DNA of 64,000 bases from Mytilisepta virgata (GCA_028015205.1 JAPWFG010000021.1:1364001-1428000); one strand, 5' to 3'; shown: positions 22,901-37,900, counted from the first letter of the stretch. The notes: a model not told the origin generated them from the letters alone. Made by a program: numbers and translations.

Positions 22901-25900
22901 ATTATGATTGGATGAGAGAGTGAAAATGAGAAAATATGATGGGAGGAGTTTGTGAGTTAGGAATTGTGTATTAGGAGAAGTAAGAAAGTGGAAATGAGAG
23001 AATTAGAGAGAGACATAAACAAGTTAAGATCAGAGAATAAGTTAAACATCAGAGAGTTAGAGAATAAGGTTAGAACATCAGAGAGAGATTAAGTTTACCA
23101 TCAGAGCAATAACATCATTTAATTTATATATTTACATCATCATTTTGGAATAATAAATAGTGAACCTTAACAGACTTTGTATGTAGAAAAGCCTCTCGCA
23201 AGGGAAGAACAACCGTCCCAATACCCACACCCATGGTATACAACATTACAACATTACACTATCTTATCCTAATCTGACACTGTTAATGATCTATAAATCA
23301 AACATTATTATTTTTGGTTGCAGAAAATTATGCCTACACAGATATAATAAAAAAAATTCTGACCTATTTTATGGACATACTGTAACACTAATAAATTCAC
23401 TTTTTATCTGGAAAATATCTGTTTTAAACTTATCAACAAAATAAAGCAAATATATATATGTCAGAGCTTCCAACTTTAAGATATTTCAAGACTCTCCATT
23501 TTCTAACCTAATTCCACAAAATTTGGTTTTACTAGTCCAGTATGATCCTTTATTGACCAGTCCAATATGTCATATTGAATAGTCCAGTATGATCCTTTAT
23601 GACTTACCAGTCTAATATGCCATACTGACTAGTCCAATACGGCATATTTGACGGGTATGTGTCGTATTGGTGTACTTTGACATTTTGTATTGTAGTGACA
23701 GGTTTTATCATATTGAGGCTTATATTCTATTGTTAGTCAATAAAGGTATATACACATAGAACTTACCTTGTTACTGACAATAAAACTGCCCCCTACAGCA
23801 AGGCCATGCGTAAAATTGTCTATGACATTGGCAAACAGATTTAAATAACCACTTATCTACAAAAAATACAACTTCTCTATATATTATATATAAAATAACC
23901 ACTAATTTACAGAAAAAATGTATAAAATTTCAATACATTATATAATTTTCAAACCAGATTCATCCAAAACTTGAATAAATGCTACCAGAGACCATGTGAG
24001 GAGACAAAAATTCCACAAAATTTGGTTTAAATCAGCAAACTTAAGATGGTTTCTGACCGACAGATTTAGATTGACTTTTTTTCTGATCTAATTCAAGATA
24101 TAGGTGACTTAACTAAATATTCTTAATTTTGCTTTATGTGCCCTCATGATTATATAAATTTTTAAAATATGGTCAAAATTCGACTGTGTGCTAATCAGGT
24201 CATTAATATAATTGCAGAAGATCAGAAATAATGAATGAAAAAAGACATTTTTTATTTTAAAACTAAAGGCTCAAGAGGCTGAGCTTGTAAATCGCTCACC
24301 AGACATGAAAGCTGTTGATGTACCTCAAAGACAGAAGTCACTTCTCCTATCTTCTCTTATCATTATGAAGTGTTGAAGGCCTTGTATGTTAACCTAAGTC
24401 CTCTGCTGGTGGCCATCTTGAATAAGGGGTTGGTACCAAAGTCACAACACTTGGCCAGCACCTTATGAGGAACATTCAGGCCATGTTTGGTTTCAAGCAA
24501 ATTCTGCGGTTCTGTATATTTTTTTGGCTGACAGTTTTGGCCAAGAAGTTCCATTCAGAAAACAATTCTATTTTAATCAACCAATGAGAAATAAAAACAG
24601 CCCATGACAGTCATATTTGTTACCGATCGGGACAAAATTAGGAAACTTAGAAAAGAACCTCCCATAGATGCTTAATGTCAAGTTCCATTTGGCCAAGCAA
24701 CTTCAAAGGAGAACATTGTTTTATATCAGCCAATCAGAGAAAAGAACTGCCCATGGCAGCCATATTTGTAGTCCGATCAGGACGAAATAAGGAAACTTTG
24801 TAAAGGACCTCACATATATGCTAACAGCTTCCTGTCCAGTTTCGTTCAATTTGGCCAAGCAATTTCAGGGGAGAAGATTTTTTCATATGAGCCAATCATA
24901 AACAAGAACTGCCCATGGAGGCCATATTTGTATTCCAATCGGGACAAAATGAGGAAACTTTGTAAAGAACCTCCCATAGATGCTTCCTGTCAAGTTTCAT
25001 TCCATTTGGCACAGCAGCTCCAGAGAAAAAAAAATCTTTTAATCAACCAATGAGAAACAATAATTGCCCATGACATCCATGTTTGTTGCCTGATGGAACG
25101 AAATGAGGAAACTTTGTAAAGAACCTCCCATAGATGCTTCCTGTCAATTTTCGTTTCATTTGACCTATTGACTTCAGAGAAGAAGATTTTTTTATATCAG
25201 CCAATCAGAAATAAGAACTGCCAATGGTGGCCATATTTGTAGTCTGATCAGGACAAAATGAGGAAACTTTATAAAGGACCTCCCATATATGCTTCCTGTC
25301 AAGTTTGTTCGATTTGGCTAAGCAGTTTCAGAGGAGAATATTTTTTAAAAATCAGCCAATCAGAAACAACAATTGCACATGGTGGCCATGTTTGTTGTCC
25401 AATTGGGACGAAATGACCAAACTTTATACGGAACTTTACATAAATGCTTCCTGCCAATTCCATTTGGCCCGGTGGTTTCAGAGGAGAAGATTAAAATGTG
25501 AAAAGTTAAAGGACGGATGAGGGACAACGGATGATGGACGGACGTACGAACGATTGACGCCAAGTGATGACAAAAGCTCACATTGCCTTTTGCCAGGTGA
25601 GCTAAAAAGTGGGAAAACATAAACTGACTAGCTCTGAAACTGAAATTAAGCCTTAATTATTACTGGAATGTATGTATTTCCAATCACTTGGGATAATAAT
25701 TATTCTGAATATGTAAGTCTAACTGTGAGAATAAGAGCCAATAAACTTTTTTCCCTTCACAAATATAATGAACTACTATACAGAATCTGAAAAATTCTGG
25801 CTATGTGCATTGAAACAAAATCATCCTTTTAGTTTTTGAATGAAATTTATCATTCTGATTACTATATCAATAAAATGCATAATTTTTGTCCATTTTTCAC

Positions 25901-28900
25901 ATTCAAATTCTGCCATGGTAACTCTTTTATCGTTTTACATTTTTGAAGCGACGCCACCATTCTGCAATTTTGACACCTTTGAAGATATATAAATACATTT
26001 TAATGTGAGTTGAAACAGTTTGATTGATAGAGAATATATTGTATAACCTACTCTGGGTACTGTGACGTCACCAATGGATTACTCTGCAGTCTGCAATTTA
26101 AATATTCCTGAGCTAAATAAGTTATTCCAATGATTCAACCTGCAATTTTGGACCTTAAAATTTTTGAAAATTAAATTATACAGATTGTTATGGATTTTGG
26201 AACAGTTTATACTTTTATAATCTACTTTGATTAGATTATAAAGCATAAACGGTGTCACATAGGTTATATTGTATAACCTGCTCAAAAACTGAAAACAATC
26301 TTTAAATAGATGCATATATTTTTTACCATGACCATGATCAAGAAATTAGTGATGTCCTCTATATAAAAAATACCTAAATATTAAGTCCAAACTTCTGTGT
26401 TTTCTAGAAAAGATTACCTTAATATTATCTGTTTGCTCTGATGGTTTTGAATACTGTTTATCATTATGCTGAACACTTCCATTTTGTGTATGTTTACTCG
26501 ATTTATGATTTTTTCGATGTCTTGAAATTTTTTTTTTTTCGCTTTTGGGCATCTTATTTTGATTTTCTTCTACTATATCCTTTTCACATTCATCTTCTAG
26601 CTAAAAACAAATTAATAGGAATTATTATTTGTTTACACAAAAACATGTAGGATTTTGCATATTATCTGCAAACTGTGCTACACAAAAACAATGTATAGTA
26701 AATTTCCAGAAACAAATTGATCATCATAAATATCAGGACAAAATTACATAATTTACAAAACAAACTCATGAATTACTATCGTTTCTAATTGAATTTATAT
26801 TCTTGAATATTTCTTTATGTTCGGTTTATTGTAAAAAAACCAATATATATGTTGCTTCCTCCAATCAAGTCGAAAGAAGCAGTAACATGGTATTTACAAA
26901 TAGAATCTGTAATTGTTTTTGCAATAGATGTTTCCATATTGTGAATAATTACAATATCAAAATAAATAACCTTGCTACATGTATGAGTACATGATATATT
27001 CTTTCCCCATAACTCTTGACCTCCATTTCTGAATATCATCAAAATCCAAAAGAAGGGTTACCTCAGATACATGTATTTATAAAATTCTTATACAGTGTCT
27101 AGATACAGGTGTGAAAAAAAGTACAGAAAACTTTTTAAAAAGTGTGATGGACTGACAATAGGAGCAGAAAAACCAGGACCCATTTGGCTTTGATGGCAGG
27201 GGACAAAAAAGGGTCATTTCTCTATATAGGACATATAGATAAACAACAAAATGGATAACATAGAACTGAATGTGATTCTGTGAAAACACCATCAATTTAT
27301 AATGAACTACTTAAATAGATATGGCTAAAGTCCATTAACTCTAGAATAAAAAATGTGAAAATCCTCAAGAAGGGGAGCATTCTTCCACCAATCTTAAATT
27401 TGTGTAAAAATTCCAGGAAATTTAAAGGCAAATATGACCCTTCATATGACAAAGAAAGACAAAGACTATATAAATAACTTATTTTATTTCAGTCATTTGA
27501 TGTTGTTTTTTATTATACTGAATGCTTTATTTATAATAGACAGGAACTTTATATGATTAATACATATCCCATATCTGGAGATATAACAAGATATACTGTG
27601 AGCAATACTGTGATCCATTGCTCACTAGTGATACTCCTGCCTGATAAGGTCCAAAAATGACAAAATATCAAGTAGCTGTGATGAATAGTTGCAGAGAAAA
27701 GTGTGACGAAAAATTTTGTTACCACAATAGTAAAACAGTATACCTCCCTCACCTCTGGAGCGGGGGTATAAAAAAGAGAATTTTAATAAATTTCACAAAG
27801 TTCAAAATCAAACAGTGGTTCATGGTTTCCCCTTCAACTAAAAGTAGTTTTCTTCAACCTAATTTAAACCTTTCCATAAACCAAGAAAATTCTTTAAAAC
27901 TGACGGCAATCAGGGTTTTCTTTTATCAGTGATTGTATATGACTGCCTGCCATACAACTAGATTTCAATTTGGAAAACCCAGTTAAAAACAAAACAAAAC
28001 AAGTCTACGAAATATCTAACATTGTTACAACAGTAAAATCAATCTCTGTGCCATGGAGTGTAAATCCATATATTTTCTATTCCCCTGATTAAATCAATTA
28101 ATTATTCTTCTGATCACAAATTCTCTGGCCTCTATAATTAGCTTTTAAAGATTTATTGATTAGCTACTGAGGAGAACCCAGAGTTTATTAGTTTTAAACA
28201 AGCAATTTAAAAACTTGCAAAACTTCAGTTTTCAAGTATAGCCATAATAAGGAATCAATAATTAGATGATATAATGAAGTTAAATTAATCATTACATAAC
28301 AGTTTTATTTTAACAGAGATTATAAAAAATGTGAAACAACTGATGGACTATGTACAAATGTACATAATGGTCTTGCGTATTTAGAAATACAGAGGCTGTA
28401 GGATACACTTACTTTACTGTAAATACAGTTGCTATTTATTACATTATAATACATGCAAGGCAGAAAAAGTGAAAGAAGAATTTCAATCTGCACCTGAGGA
28501 TTGTCAAACATTTATAGAATAACTTATCTTAAAATAAGTTACTAGGACAACTGAATTTTTAGACAGTGTTGTTCTGTGATGATTGATGAATTTCAGGTAT
28601 TCCAATTTTTTTTTCACTACAGACTAATTGTTTTGGTATTTGTGGTTATACATTTAAAGTATTAGCATTCTACCAAAATACATATTTCATACTTAGTTAT
28701 AACAAGACGTTTCCAAACAAAATAGAGTCTATCCTTCCAATTTTACTTAATCACAAAAACTGATATCCATGAAAATAAATCCACAGTTTTTATGTGCAAA
28801 GAAATTATAAAATGCAATGAAAATTAATACATACATGTTCAAATTCACCTTCTTTGGCAAAAGATTTTTCTAAAACTAAGAAGGTCAATATTCCAGCTAA

Positions 28901-31900
28901 TACCCATAAACCAACTGAAATATGGCCATCATGGTCATGTTTATCTGAAAAAAAATAGAGAAAAAGTATAATTTGGTGATATAAATTCAATAATTTCAGT
29001 GATTTAATGAAAGTAAAACTATATTTGACTGGTTATTGTGATCAAGTGATTGACATGAACGAACCTTTATATTTCCCTCAAATAAATTATCATATTCCAC
29101 CTTCTTGGAAGTCTCATTACTTTTCAGTAAAAACGAATGACACAAAGTAAATATCAAGGACAATTGAGTACACAACCAAAAAGAAAAGAAAAAAAAATTC
29201 ACTAAATGTTCTCTGTATATACTGAAACACCCATGTATCAAAAAGATCTCCTCCCATGAGTGATATATGAGTAATGTATTTCCGATATAACTGGTTTGAT
29301 TTGGCATTATAAAACATTTAAAGCATGGTACTGGGAGAAATATGAAGATTTATTCAAATTAGAATATCATATTTAACTGTCAAACCCTCATGGGAATTAA
29401 TATTTCTTGTAATAATAAATCTGCATATTTCGTCCATTGCATTTAATGTATAATATCAAAAGCTTCATTTGTTGTATAACTTTTAATGTCCAGACCTGTT
29501 TCTTAAAACGAAATTTATGAACATGATATGGCGTAACTTTGATGCCGTTGCCTGACATATGATTTAATATAGCCATATGATAATTTGTAAAATAGGGTAA
29601 GTCTAGCTTAATATTTTTGTTTAACTTAGGTTTTTTGAGAACCAAGAATTTATATTAAGTCACTGCTATGAAGCTCGACTCCTGGTGCGGGATTTTCTCG
29701 CTGTGTTGAAGACCCATTGGTAGCCTTGGGCTGTTGTCTCTTTGACACATTCCCCGTTTTAATTCTCTATTCTATGTTCAATTATAAGAAATTCTGAGGA
29801 AGATCTAGTAATAAATTTTTATATCTTAAAATTTTTATGAAGATTAATATCAAACTTGACTGTGATATTTTCTGTATGACTTGAAGAACAACAATAAAAA
29901 CATGTCTATTAGTTTCATCCATATTGATGTTTTATTTGTCACCTGAATTTTACATTTGTGTACTATTTACAGTGATTAAACGTACTTTTATCCAAACTCT
30001 CCCAGGCTTCTGGTAACAGATGTAGGAAAACATCTCCTAATAATCCACCAACAGCAAAACTTAGCAATAGCTTTAATTTGTTGGCAGCAGCTGAAATGTA
30101 AATTATCAAATATTTAATTTGGATTGTTTTATAAATTAATGGAAAATCAATACAAAACAATGTGCGGTTATTGTATTGACACTGATTTATCATATTTTTA
30201 AAAACAGTCTGATGCATGTTTTCAATGGTTTCAATTTTTGTCACATATTTCAAAACATAACATCTTCTTTATATATCACCAAAATGTACCATGGTTAAAG
30301 AAAGAAAACACAGGTATTGGTAATACATGTACATATACTGAGATTTTACACCTTAAAACTAAAAACAATACCAGATTTTTTGAAATCATTATTTTTTTCA
30401 AATGTAATAGTAATCAAGAAACTAAATAGGTCAACAATTTATCAATACAAATAATGTATCATTATCTGAACTAAATTTAACCTATATCTTAGGCTTAATA
30501 ACATACCAAAATCAAAATCATCATACACATACTTAGTAAATTCTTCAATGGAAATAACTGTTACAATATTAAAAGAAAAACTAAGTTAATCACAATAAAT
30601 TTCCTGAGTTTAAATGATTCTTATTTTTACAGCAAAAATGGTGAACAAATAGACATTTACAAAAATAAAAAATTATCAGAAATCAAATTTCAAGACTTAT
30701 CGACCACTGATTACTTAAGACTTCAAATAAAACTCGAAAAACTTGTAACTCTATCGATGTCGGTCACTCTAAATGATAGCAATACCCCGGTAGTATTGAT
30801 CAGTACACCAAGTAAAAGCTTAAAATGAAATCAATTACAGAAAGTAAAAAATAAACAATCAATAATCTTTTGATTGATACTTATGACAGGTACTTATAGA
30901 CAGTAAGGATTCAAGTTTTCCTATCATTCCTTCATCCATCAATAGTTCTATATCTTCAATAATTTCATTCTATGCTCAGCCGTATAAATCTGTTTTGCAG
31001 TAAAACGTGCTGAATGGAAATTCTGTTACAATACTTTCTTGTAGTACGTTAATTTATAAGCTGATTTTTCAAATTAATCTCTTTGCATCATATGTCAACT
31101 TCAAAAGCTTTTAAAGAATCAATGTGAAAATTCTGTTTGAACTGGATTTAGTCTTGGAAATAATGATTTATGTAGAAAAATACATATTTTTGAACTTTCA
31201 AGCATGCAAATTATGATTTCAAAATGTTACAGACCTGAAGGCCATTCATTTAAGGATACAACTTATTCTAATGTTCCGGTAAGTGTTACTTCATTTATTT
31301 GGACATTTATCTAATGTTTTTTCAGTATATAACAATCCTACGATTTCATTTTTGACTGACATTACATAAAACCTATAGTGTGCTTTCTGAGTGTTACCAT
31401 TCATAGAAGAAAATTGTTGCTGTTTTTATCTGATTTGCATTTGTGAGATTGATAAAACTCTGTACACTGATCTTGTTTTATGGATTACAATATTGTAAGA
31501 AGCATGTTCAAAACCTGAATTATCTGTTATATCAGCACTGTAATAACTTTTACAAGACAATTATTACAGTATTATATACACATTTACTTTACTGTCCATG
31601 TTTGTAGCAGCTGTAATGTAAATTACAAAATATTTAATTTAGATTGTTTAAAAAATAAATTGTAAATCAATACAATACAATGTCAGGTTTTTTATTGACA
31701 CTGTTTTATCATCTTTTATTTGTCTTCTCAAAGTTTCAACTTCCATCATTTGTTAAAATAAACAACATTCTCTACCAGTCACCTACAATGTATATGTACC
31801 ACTGAAATTTTACACTTCTACAAAGTCTTCCATAAAATACAATATTTTCTTTCCAAAGTATGAAAACCTTGCACTGATCACTTTAACACTAACATGCTCA

Positions 31901-34900
31901 GACTCTCGCCTTCCAAATCATGACAGTTTGCCCTGTAATCATGTTTTTCCAACAGCATTTCCCAAGGTCGGCGGTTCTCTCCGGGTACTCCGGCTTCCCC
32001 CACCAATAAAAACTGGTCGCCGCGAAATAGCCAAATGTGTTGAAAACGGTGTAAAACCCCAACTAAACCAAACCAAACCAAAAGCATTTCAGCTTTCACT
32101 GCAGGCACATTCACACTAACATGCCAAGGGGCTATAAGATCTCAGCAGCTTTCACTGTAGGCACATTTACACTAACATGCTCAGGAGCTAAAGATCTGAT
32201 CTTCCAAATCATGACTGCTTGAACAGTATTACATAAACATTTTAATGTGCTAAGCTCTTCCCTTCCAAATGATAAGCATTTTACATAAGCTCCCATACTA
32301 AGGCTTTTGCCTCCAAATCATGGCAATTTCTACCATAAACAACAAAATGGATAATAGGAAAGCTCCACAATTAAATAGCATGTTTTCATTAACATGATTG
32401 AAATATTGTGGAAGCTTGATAATATACAATTATTGTCTCTATATGAGATGGACACCCGAGGTGTGTTGTCTTCATGGGGGCTTCAGCCAGATTAACTTTA
32501 TAATGCATATATACTGAACTGCAAAAAAAACGTCGCACAAAATGACATGTTCACATACATTTATTTCAAAGTGACATTTATATATTTTAAATTAATTTTT
32601 ACAAAATTTAATGAATGATTTACAGTCTTTTGGTTACAATGTTCACAAAAACGTCACAATTGTCGCAACGTCACATGTTTTCAATGCTGTGCTCCCACGT
32701 CCGTTAATAACGTGTATGTCCTCCACCGACACCAATTACTGCGGCACATCTTCGGTACATGGAGTTGATGAGCCGATTAATAAACGCCATTGGAATACGT
32801 GCCCATACTCTCTAAAACGCTTGTGAAAGTTCAGCTGCAGTTGTCGGACTTGGCTGCTCATTATTCAACCGTCTTTGAACTTCGTCCCATAAATGTTCAA
32901 TAGCCTAGGGTTTAAATCTGGACTCAAAGCCGGCCAATCCATAACATTAATGTTATTCTGCTGTAGGAAGTCTCTTGTGGCTCTTGCGGTATGCGCACGT
33001 GCATTGTCCTGTTGGAAAGTCTTGTTTTGATGATGTGCGAAATGGGGCTGAACATGGGGTGTCAAGACTTGGTCGATGTAACGGGCAGCTGTTACGCCAT
33101 TTCCTCTGCCTGGGCCAAGGTTCTGAAAGATGACTGAATTCCACCCCATACCATGTTGCTAGGTGCTCCCCACGCGTCTGTTTCCAGAATGCAGCTGTCT
33201 TCGTAACGCTCCCCGCGTCTTCTCCACACTCTGGTTCTGCCATCGGCTGTTGAAATGCAGTAACGGCTTTCGTCAGAGAAGATGATGTTACGCCATTGTC
33301 GATTTCGCCAATTCTGTCGCTGAGTGGCCCACTGAAGACGAGCTTGACGGTGTCGAGGAGTAAGAATAGGTCCTCTTGCTGGACGGCGACATCTCATGTT
33401 TCTAGCAGCTAATCGCCGACGAACCGTATCATCACTTATGGGTCGTCCATGTGTTCCAACAGTGTTTCTGGCAGTTTCGGCAGCTGGGGTGAACCGATTC
33501 ATCAAATGGTGACGAACAATGCCTCTATTCTGTCTAGGGGTAGTGACTTGGGGTCTACCACTCCGTGGACGGTCATTTGTGCTGTTTGTTGCATTGTACC
33601 GTGTCCGTAGACGTTCAATTGTTCGAACAGCACAGTTGAAGTCGTTGGCAATAACTCTGGCAGATTGCCCAGCATCCAATCGACCAATGGCCTGTTCTCT
33701 CCGTTGTGGAGTCAGACGTGGCATAGCTTCTGTGTCAACACTGATACTAACACTCTTTAATTTTCTCCGGCCTTTTATACCCATAAAGGAGCATGAATTT
33801 CACGAACATTTAAGATTTAAGAAAAATTACCGCCAAGTGTGTCCCACGAGCTGTTTTAGGTACGGTCGCTCTACGATATCAACTGAAAATTATTCAACCG
33901 AAAATTTAATTCACAGGTAATTTAATCTTACCTGGTGATGTAATCGTAATACTGATTATATAAAAATCATTAATTAATATTTATTTTGAATTTTACTAAC
34001 ATTTTGAAAAAGCGACGTTTCTTTTGCGGTTCAGTATATATATATCTGTTGATAAAGATTTTTCAAAAATTTAACATACATTTATTTGAAATACAGAAAG
34101 TAAAAAAAAAACCTAAACTATCTAGGGAATAAGAGAGAAACAGTTATGATAATTCATGAAAGTTATACGACAAAAACCTATCATTCCACTTATTTCTTGT
34201 GAAACTATATGGCTGCTGCATAATAAAAGCTAAAGTTTGTTCATTTAGCTAATTGATTTTAAAAGAAAGCTTTTTAAGCAGATTGTAAACCCGATTTGTT
34301 GCGAGTGGAAGCAGATCATAAACTCTTGACTTAGGAAGTTGACTTAATGGAAATTTCATTTTCCCAGAAAGAAAATAAAATTAGTATTTGTCAAACCATC
34401 CATTTTAAAAATGTTTTATTACACTAAACAACATTACTGTTTGCAAAAATCAAAGACATCCAAATATCTTTTAATCCAATTTCATTAAAAAAAAACCAAG
34501 GAAACTTTATTTGCAATGACCTATTGACTGTCCACTCAACGGTACTGACTGGTTTTTTAATAGTCTTTGGAACCATTGCAAAATATGAATAGTAATGAAA
34601 TAGCATTAATATGTTTAAGAAAATACCATATAACTGCCAGTATTTTGGCCATGAATGAAGCCTGAAAGAGAAGGTACAATAATGCCACTTTTTGTCATTT
34701 GACAGATGTCAAATGGCTTAATACAATAAATCTGCAATCTGTGGTTTTGTCAAGTTACCTCTCACTATTATGAAAATCACTATTTATTTCTGCTCATAAC
34801 ATGATTCTATTCCAGTGTCGGACATTTTCAGCGATATTATGAAAAATGTTTTAAACCTAGTTTTCTTACAATCTGAGCGAGGACAAGTACAAATAAAATA

Positions 34901-37900
34901 TTATGGTATGTTGTATAGCTACAAGATAGTTGAACTGTGTACCGGTTAATATTTTTGGTACACCCTCTGGCTAATAGTTACATGTATTTCTACCAAAAAC
35001 TAACACAAAATCAAGGGACTATATGTAGGTCACTGAAAACTAAATATACCTCAAATAAAACAATTTGATATACATGGGTATATACAAACATTTAAAGCAA
35101 TATTACTAGAAAACTCTAAAACTGAGAGAAAATTTAATTTTCAGATGTAAACAGTTACACTGTCCTCCCTTCCTACATGTATCTAATATCTTAAAAATAC
35201 ATGTGTACAATGGTTTATTTTGTCAAACTGTTTCAGAGCAAAGACATTTTTGACAAGCATTCTTAGAGCATTGCTGAGCAATACAATATCCCTATTGGCT
35301 AGAGCTGTGAAAAAACACACCAAATGTTTTTCTTGACAATAATTTCTGTTTCCAAGGGCAATAACTCTCTGATCAGCCTGAAAGTCAAACTTGATCTGTA
35401 ACTCATCATTATTTTATGATCATTAAAAGCTCAAATTCCAAAAATAAGATCAGTTGGTAAATGGGTTTGCAAAAAAAGTATGAAAAATTTATATTTTGGC
35501 AATAATTTCTATTTTCAAGGGTAATAACTCTCACAAAGTGTAAAACTCAAATTGTATCTGTAGCAAAAATAAGATCAGTTGGTTACAGAGCTCTCCAAAA
35601 AAGTCCAGTGTGACTGATGGATGGACTGATAAAGTGTAAACACAACGTCCCTTTGGCATTGCTGGTAGGGACTAAAAATTAAAACCAGTAAGAATTGGGA
35701 AAGAAATGCACAGCTTTTGGTTAAATTAGAATGGAATGAAAAATGACTGTTAAAAACTAATCCATAAGAAAAATGTAAGAACACTGGGGATATCAACTGG
35801 GAAGATGAAAATTTACGAAGCTCATTTCAAACATAAACAAAACTAAGACTCTCTTGAACCTACAATATGGTGCAAGATTTTTCTCTGCATTGAAGGACTC
35901 ACTGTGACTTTAGATAAACAACAGCAATAAAAGTCATCTTTTGACCTGTACATGTATATATATTGATTTTCTTCAATGCAAGAATTAATCCATCATATAC
36001 ACGTAGACATGTACCATCTTTTGTGTTACACCAAAAATCCCACCATTCAGAATTATATATGTATATAGTGGTATTCACAATGTTGCAGTCTTCTGAAAGG
36101 AAACTTGCGGCTAATTTAATTTTCCAACTTAGCTTTTATAAGTTCCTTTGATTAAACATTAATTTTTAATATATCAATTGATTGGGAAAAGTTCCAACAA
36201 AAGAGACCCAAGAAATAAATTTTCTACCACTGTGCTTGTTTTATCAAAATTTAATTTTAAGAACCTTTCATTGATCAAAAGCCCTAATATTTTGAAATAT
36301 TATTTAATTGATTCACATTGTAAAATGTACATGTGTCCTATTGATTTCTTTCTTTTTGGGGAAATTCGTTTCAAAGTAGATTTTTAATTGTAGCAAAAAT
36401 TTAAAAAAAACAAGAAATTAATGATGTACATTATCGCCCTTGATGGTAATGGCTGCTTCTTTTTGCCATGTGTAAACAAATAATGTTTTAACCAGTAAAG
36501 ATACCATGTAGTCGTTTAAAAGTGGATTTTTTGGATGTGGAATAACTAATATATTCATTCGTCTTCATGTGTAGCGAACTTTTATAAACATTTGTACATG
36601 TTGTTCATGTTGTTCAGAACAATGATTGAATCCAGTCAATATTGTTTACATCTCCGTCACAGGTAGTCACACACACCTTGATCGATTAGTTTACACAAAC
36701 AATAGTTTTTCCTTAAACCGGTCATGTATTATGTCAATATCATCAAACACAGCATGTATTAAAAAGCGTAGACATTCATCAGAACCTTCGCCCAATTTAA
36801 ATCAACAAAGTATAAAACCTTTGCGGAAAAAACTTTTGTATGACCTTGACCTCGAGAACGACGTGTTTATTAATAGCTGTACCAATTTAGATTTAGACTT
36901 ATCAATAAACACAAGTATGTCAAAAACAGATCAAGCAAAACAATCTCTCTTCACTGATGAAGATGTTACTCGCCTGGCAAAAGCCGTTAAATCTATCATG
37001 ATAGATGATCTTAGAAAAGAACTCAAGGCAGACATTGTAAACCAGGTTAATATGGCAACCGCTCCCTTATATGCTGAAATTGACAAACTAAAAGCTGAAA
37101 ATATCTCGCTAAAAAAATCCGTCTGTGAAATTCCAAACATTGCATCTAAACTAGATGATCTTGAACAGCACAGCCGTAAAAGCTGCATTCGAATAAGTGG
37201 GGTACCTAAAAAAGAATTATCTGCATTTATGTAAATTTTTGTTATTAAAAATGAATCCAAATTTTTCATACTTGCACTTGTAAGATTGTATGGCTGTAAT
37301 AAACTAAATCAGGGTAGTGTGGTGGAAGTAACATATACACAAATGTAAAGCCAAATAAAACCTATGATTCTTTTAAAAGTGCCAAAAGTATTCGGTAGCT
37401 CATGATCAGTTTTTTTTTTTTTTTTGCCGAATTCCTGCCGTGATGCTGATTTCCTAGATATATAGTAAATTTTGTATTTTCACCTATTAATCCCTATTTT
37501 CAGCAGACTTTTTTGGCAGGTAAAAACAATTATTGTAGGTTGGGTTACCAGAAACACAGGATGTTTTTATACACGTAACCAATATACCTTTTAAGGAGAA
37601 ATTATTTACTCTGTTGGATGCAATCTTCATTGCATGATCTTCATTTTGTCTCTAAAAACAAAATATTCTCACATTATTGCCTGGATACCATTCAAAGTCA
37701 CATTTTCTCTAAATAAGGGAGCACATATGTAAGTATGTTCTGTGTTAATCTAGGTTTTGGTAACTATAGCCAGTGTAGAGTCATCAGTTACATGGTTAAA
37801 TGGGTTTACACACTAATTTTACCAGCAAATGAGTGATTACACCTAATTATGTGTTTTGAGAAGAAGAATTTTAAGACTAATTATATTTAAGGTTCATGTT

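Larger units (their letters stand above)
15482..23258 (+). mobile_element. Ty3/gypsy LTR retrotransposon in ZIP13 intron 5 (antisense to host gene)
   Basis: Two 643-bp LTRs (15482-16124, 22608-23250) flank gag and pol frames. I found one mismatch between the LTRs (C at 16032, T at 23158), which indicates a very recent insertion. The 4-bp sequence ctat precedes the 5' LTR (15478-15481) and follows the right end (23259-23262) if an extra octamer acattaca (23251-23258) belongs to the element. Domain order is Gag, protease, RT, RNase H, integrase, as in ordinary Ty3/gypsy elements. Pol carries an in-frame stop, a frame change, and a break in the integrase catalytic core, so this copy cannot make a whole integrase. 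Confidence 0.92.
32514..34034 (-). mobile_element. Tc1/mariner DNA transposon, decayed, in ZIP13 intron 1
   Basis: The ends ctgaactgcaaaaaaaacgt...gc (32514-32536) and its inverted partner at 34012-34034 match at 21 of 23 positions. A TA flanks each side (32512-32513 and 34035-34036), the hallmark target duplication of the superfamily. The total of 1521 bp fits a near full-length Tc1-type element with one transposase gene on the minus strand. Confidence 0.88.

Noticed and set aside
31955..32095. GC-rich block considered as a tRNA gene
   Set aside because: No cloverleaf could be drawn; the tail of AAACC units fits a SINE-like repeat better.
33519..33920. 133-codon plus-strand frame
   Set aside because: It is the antisense shadow of the Tc1/mariner transposase.
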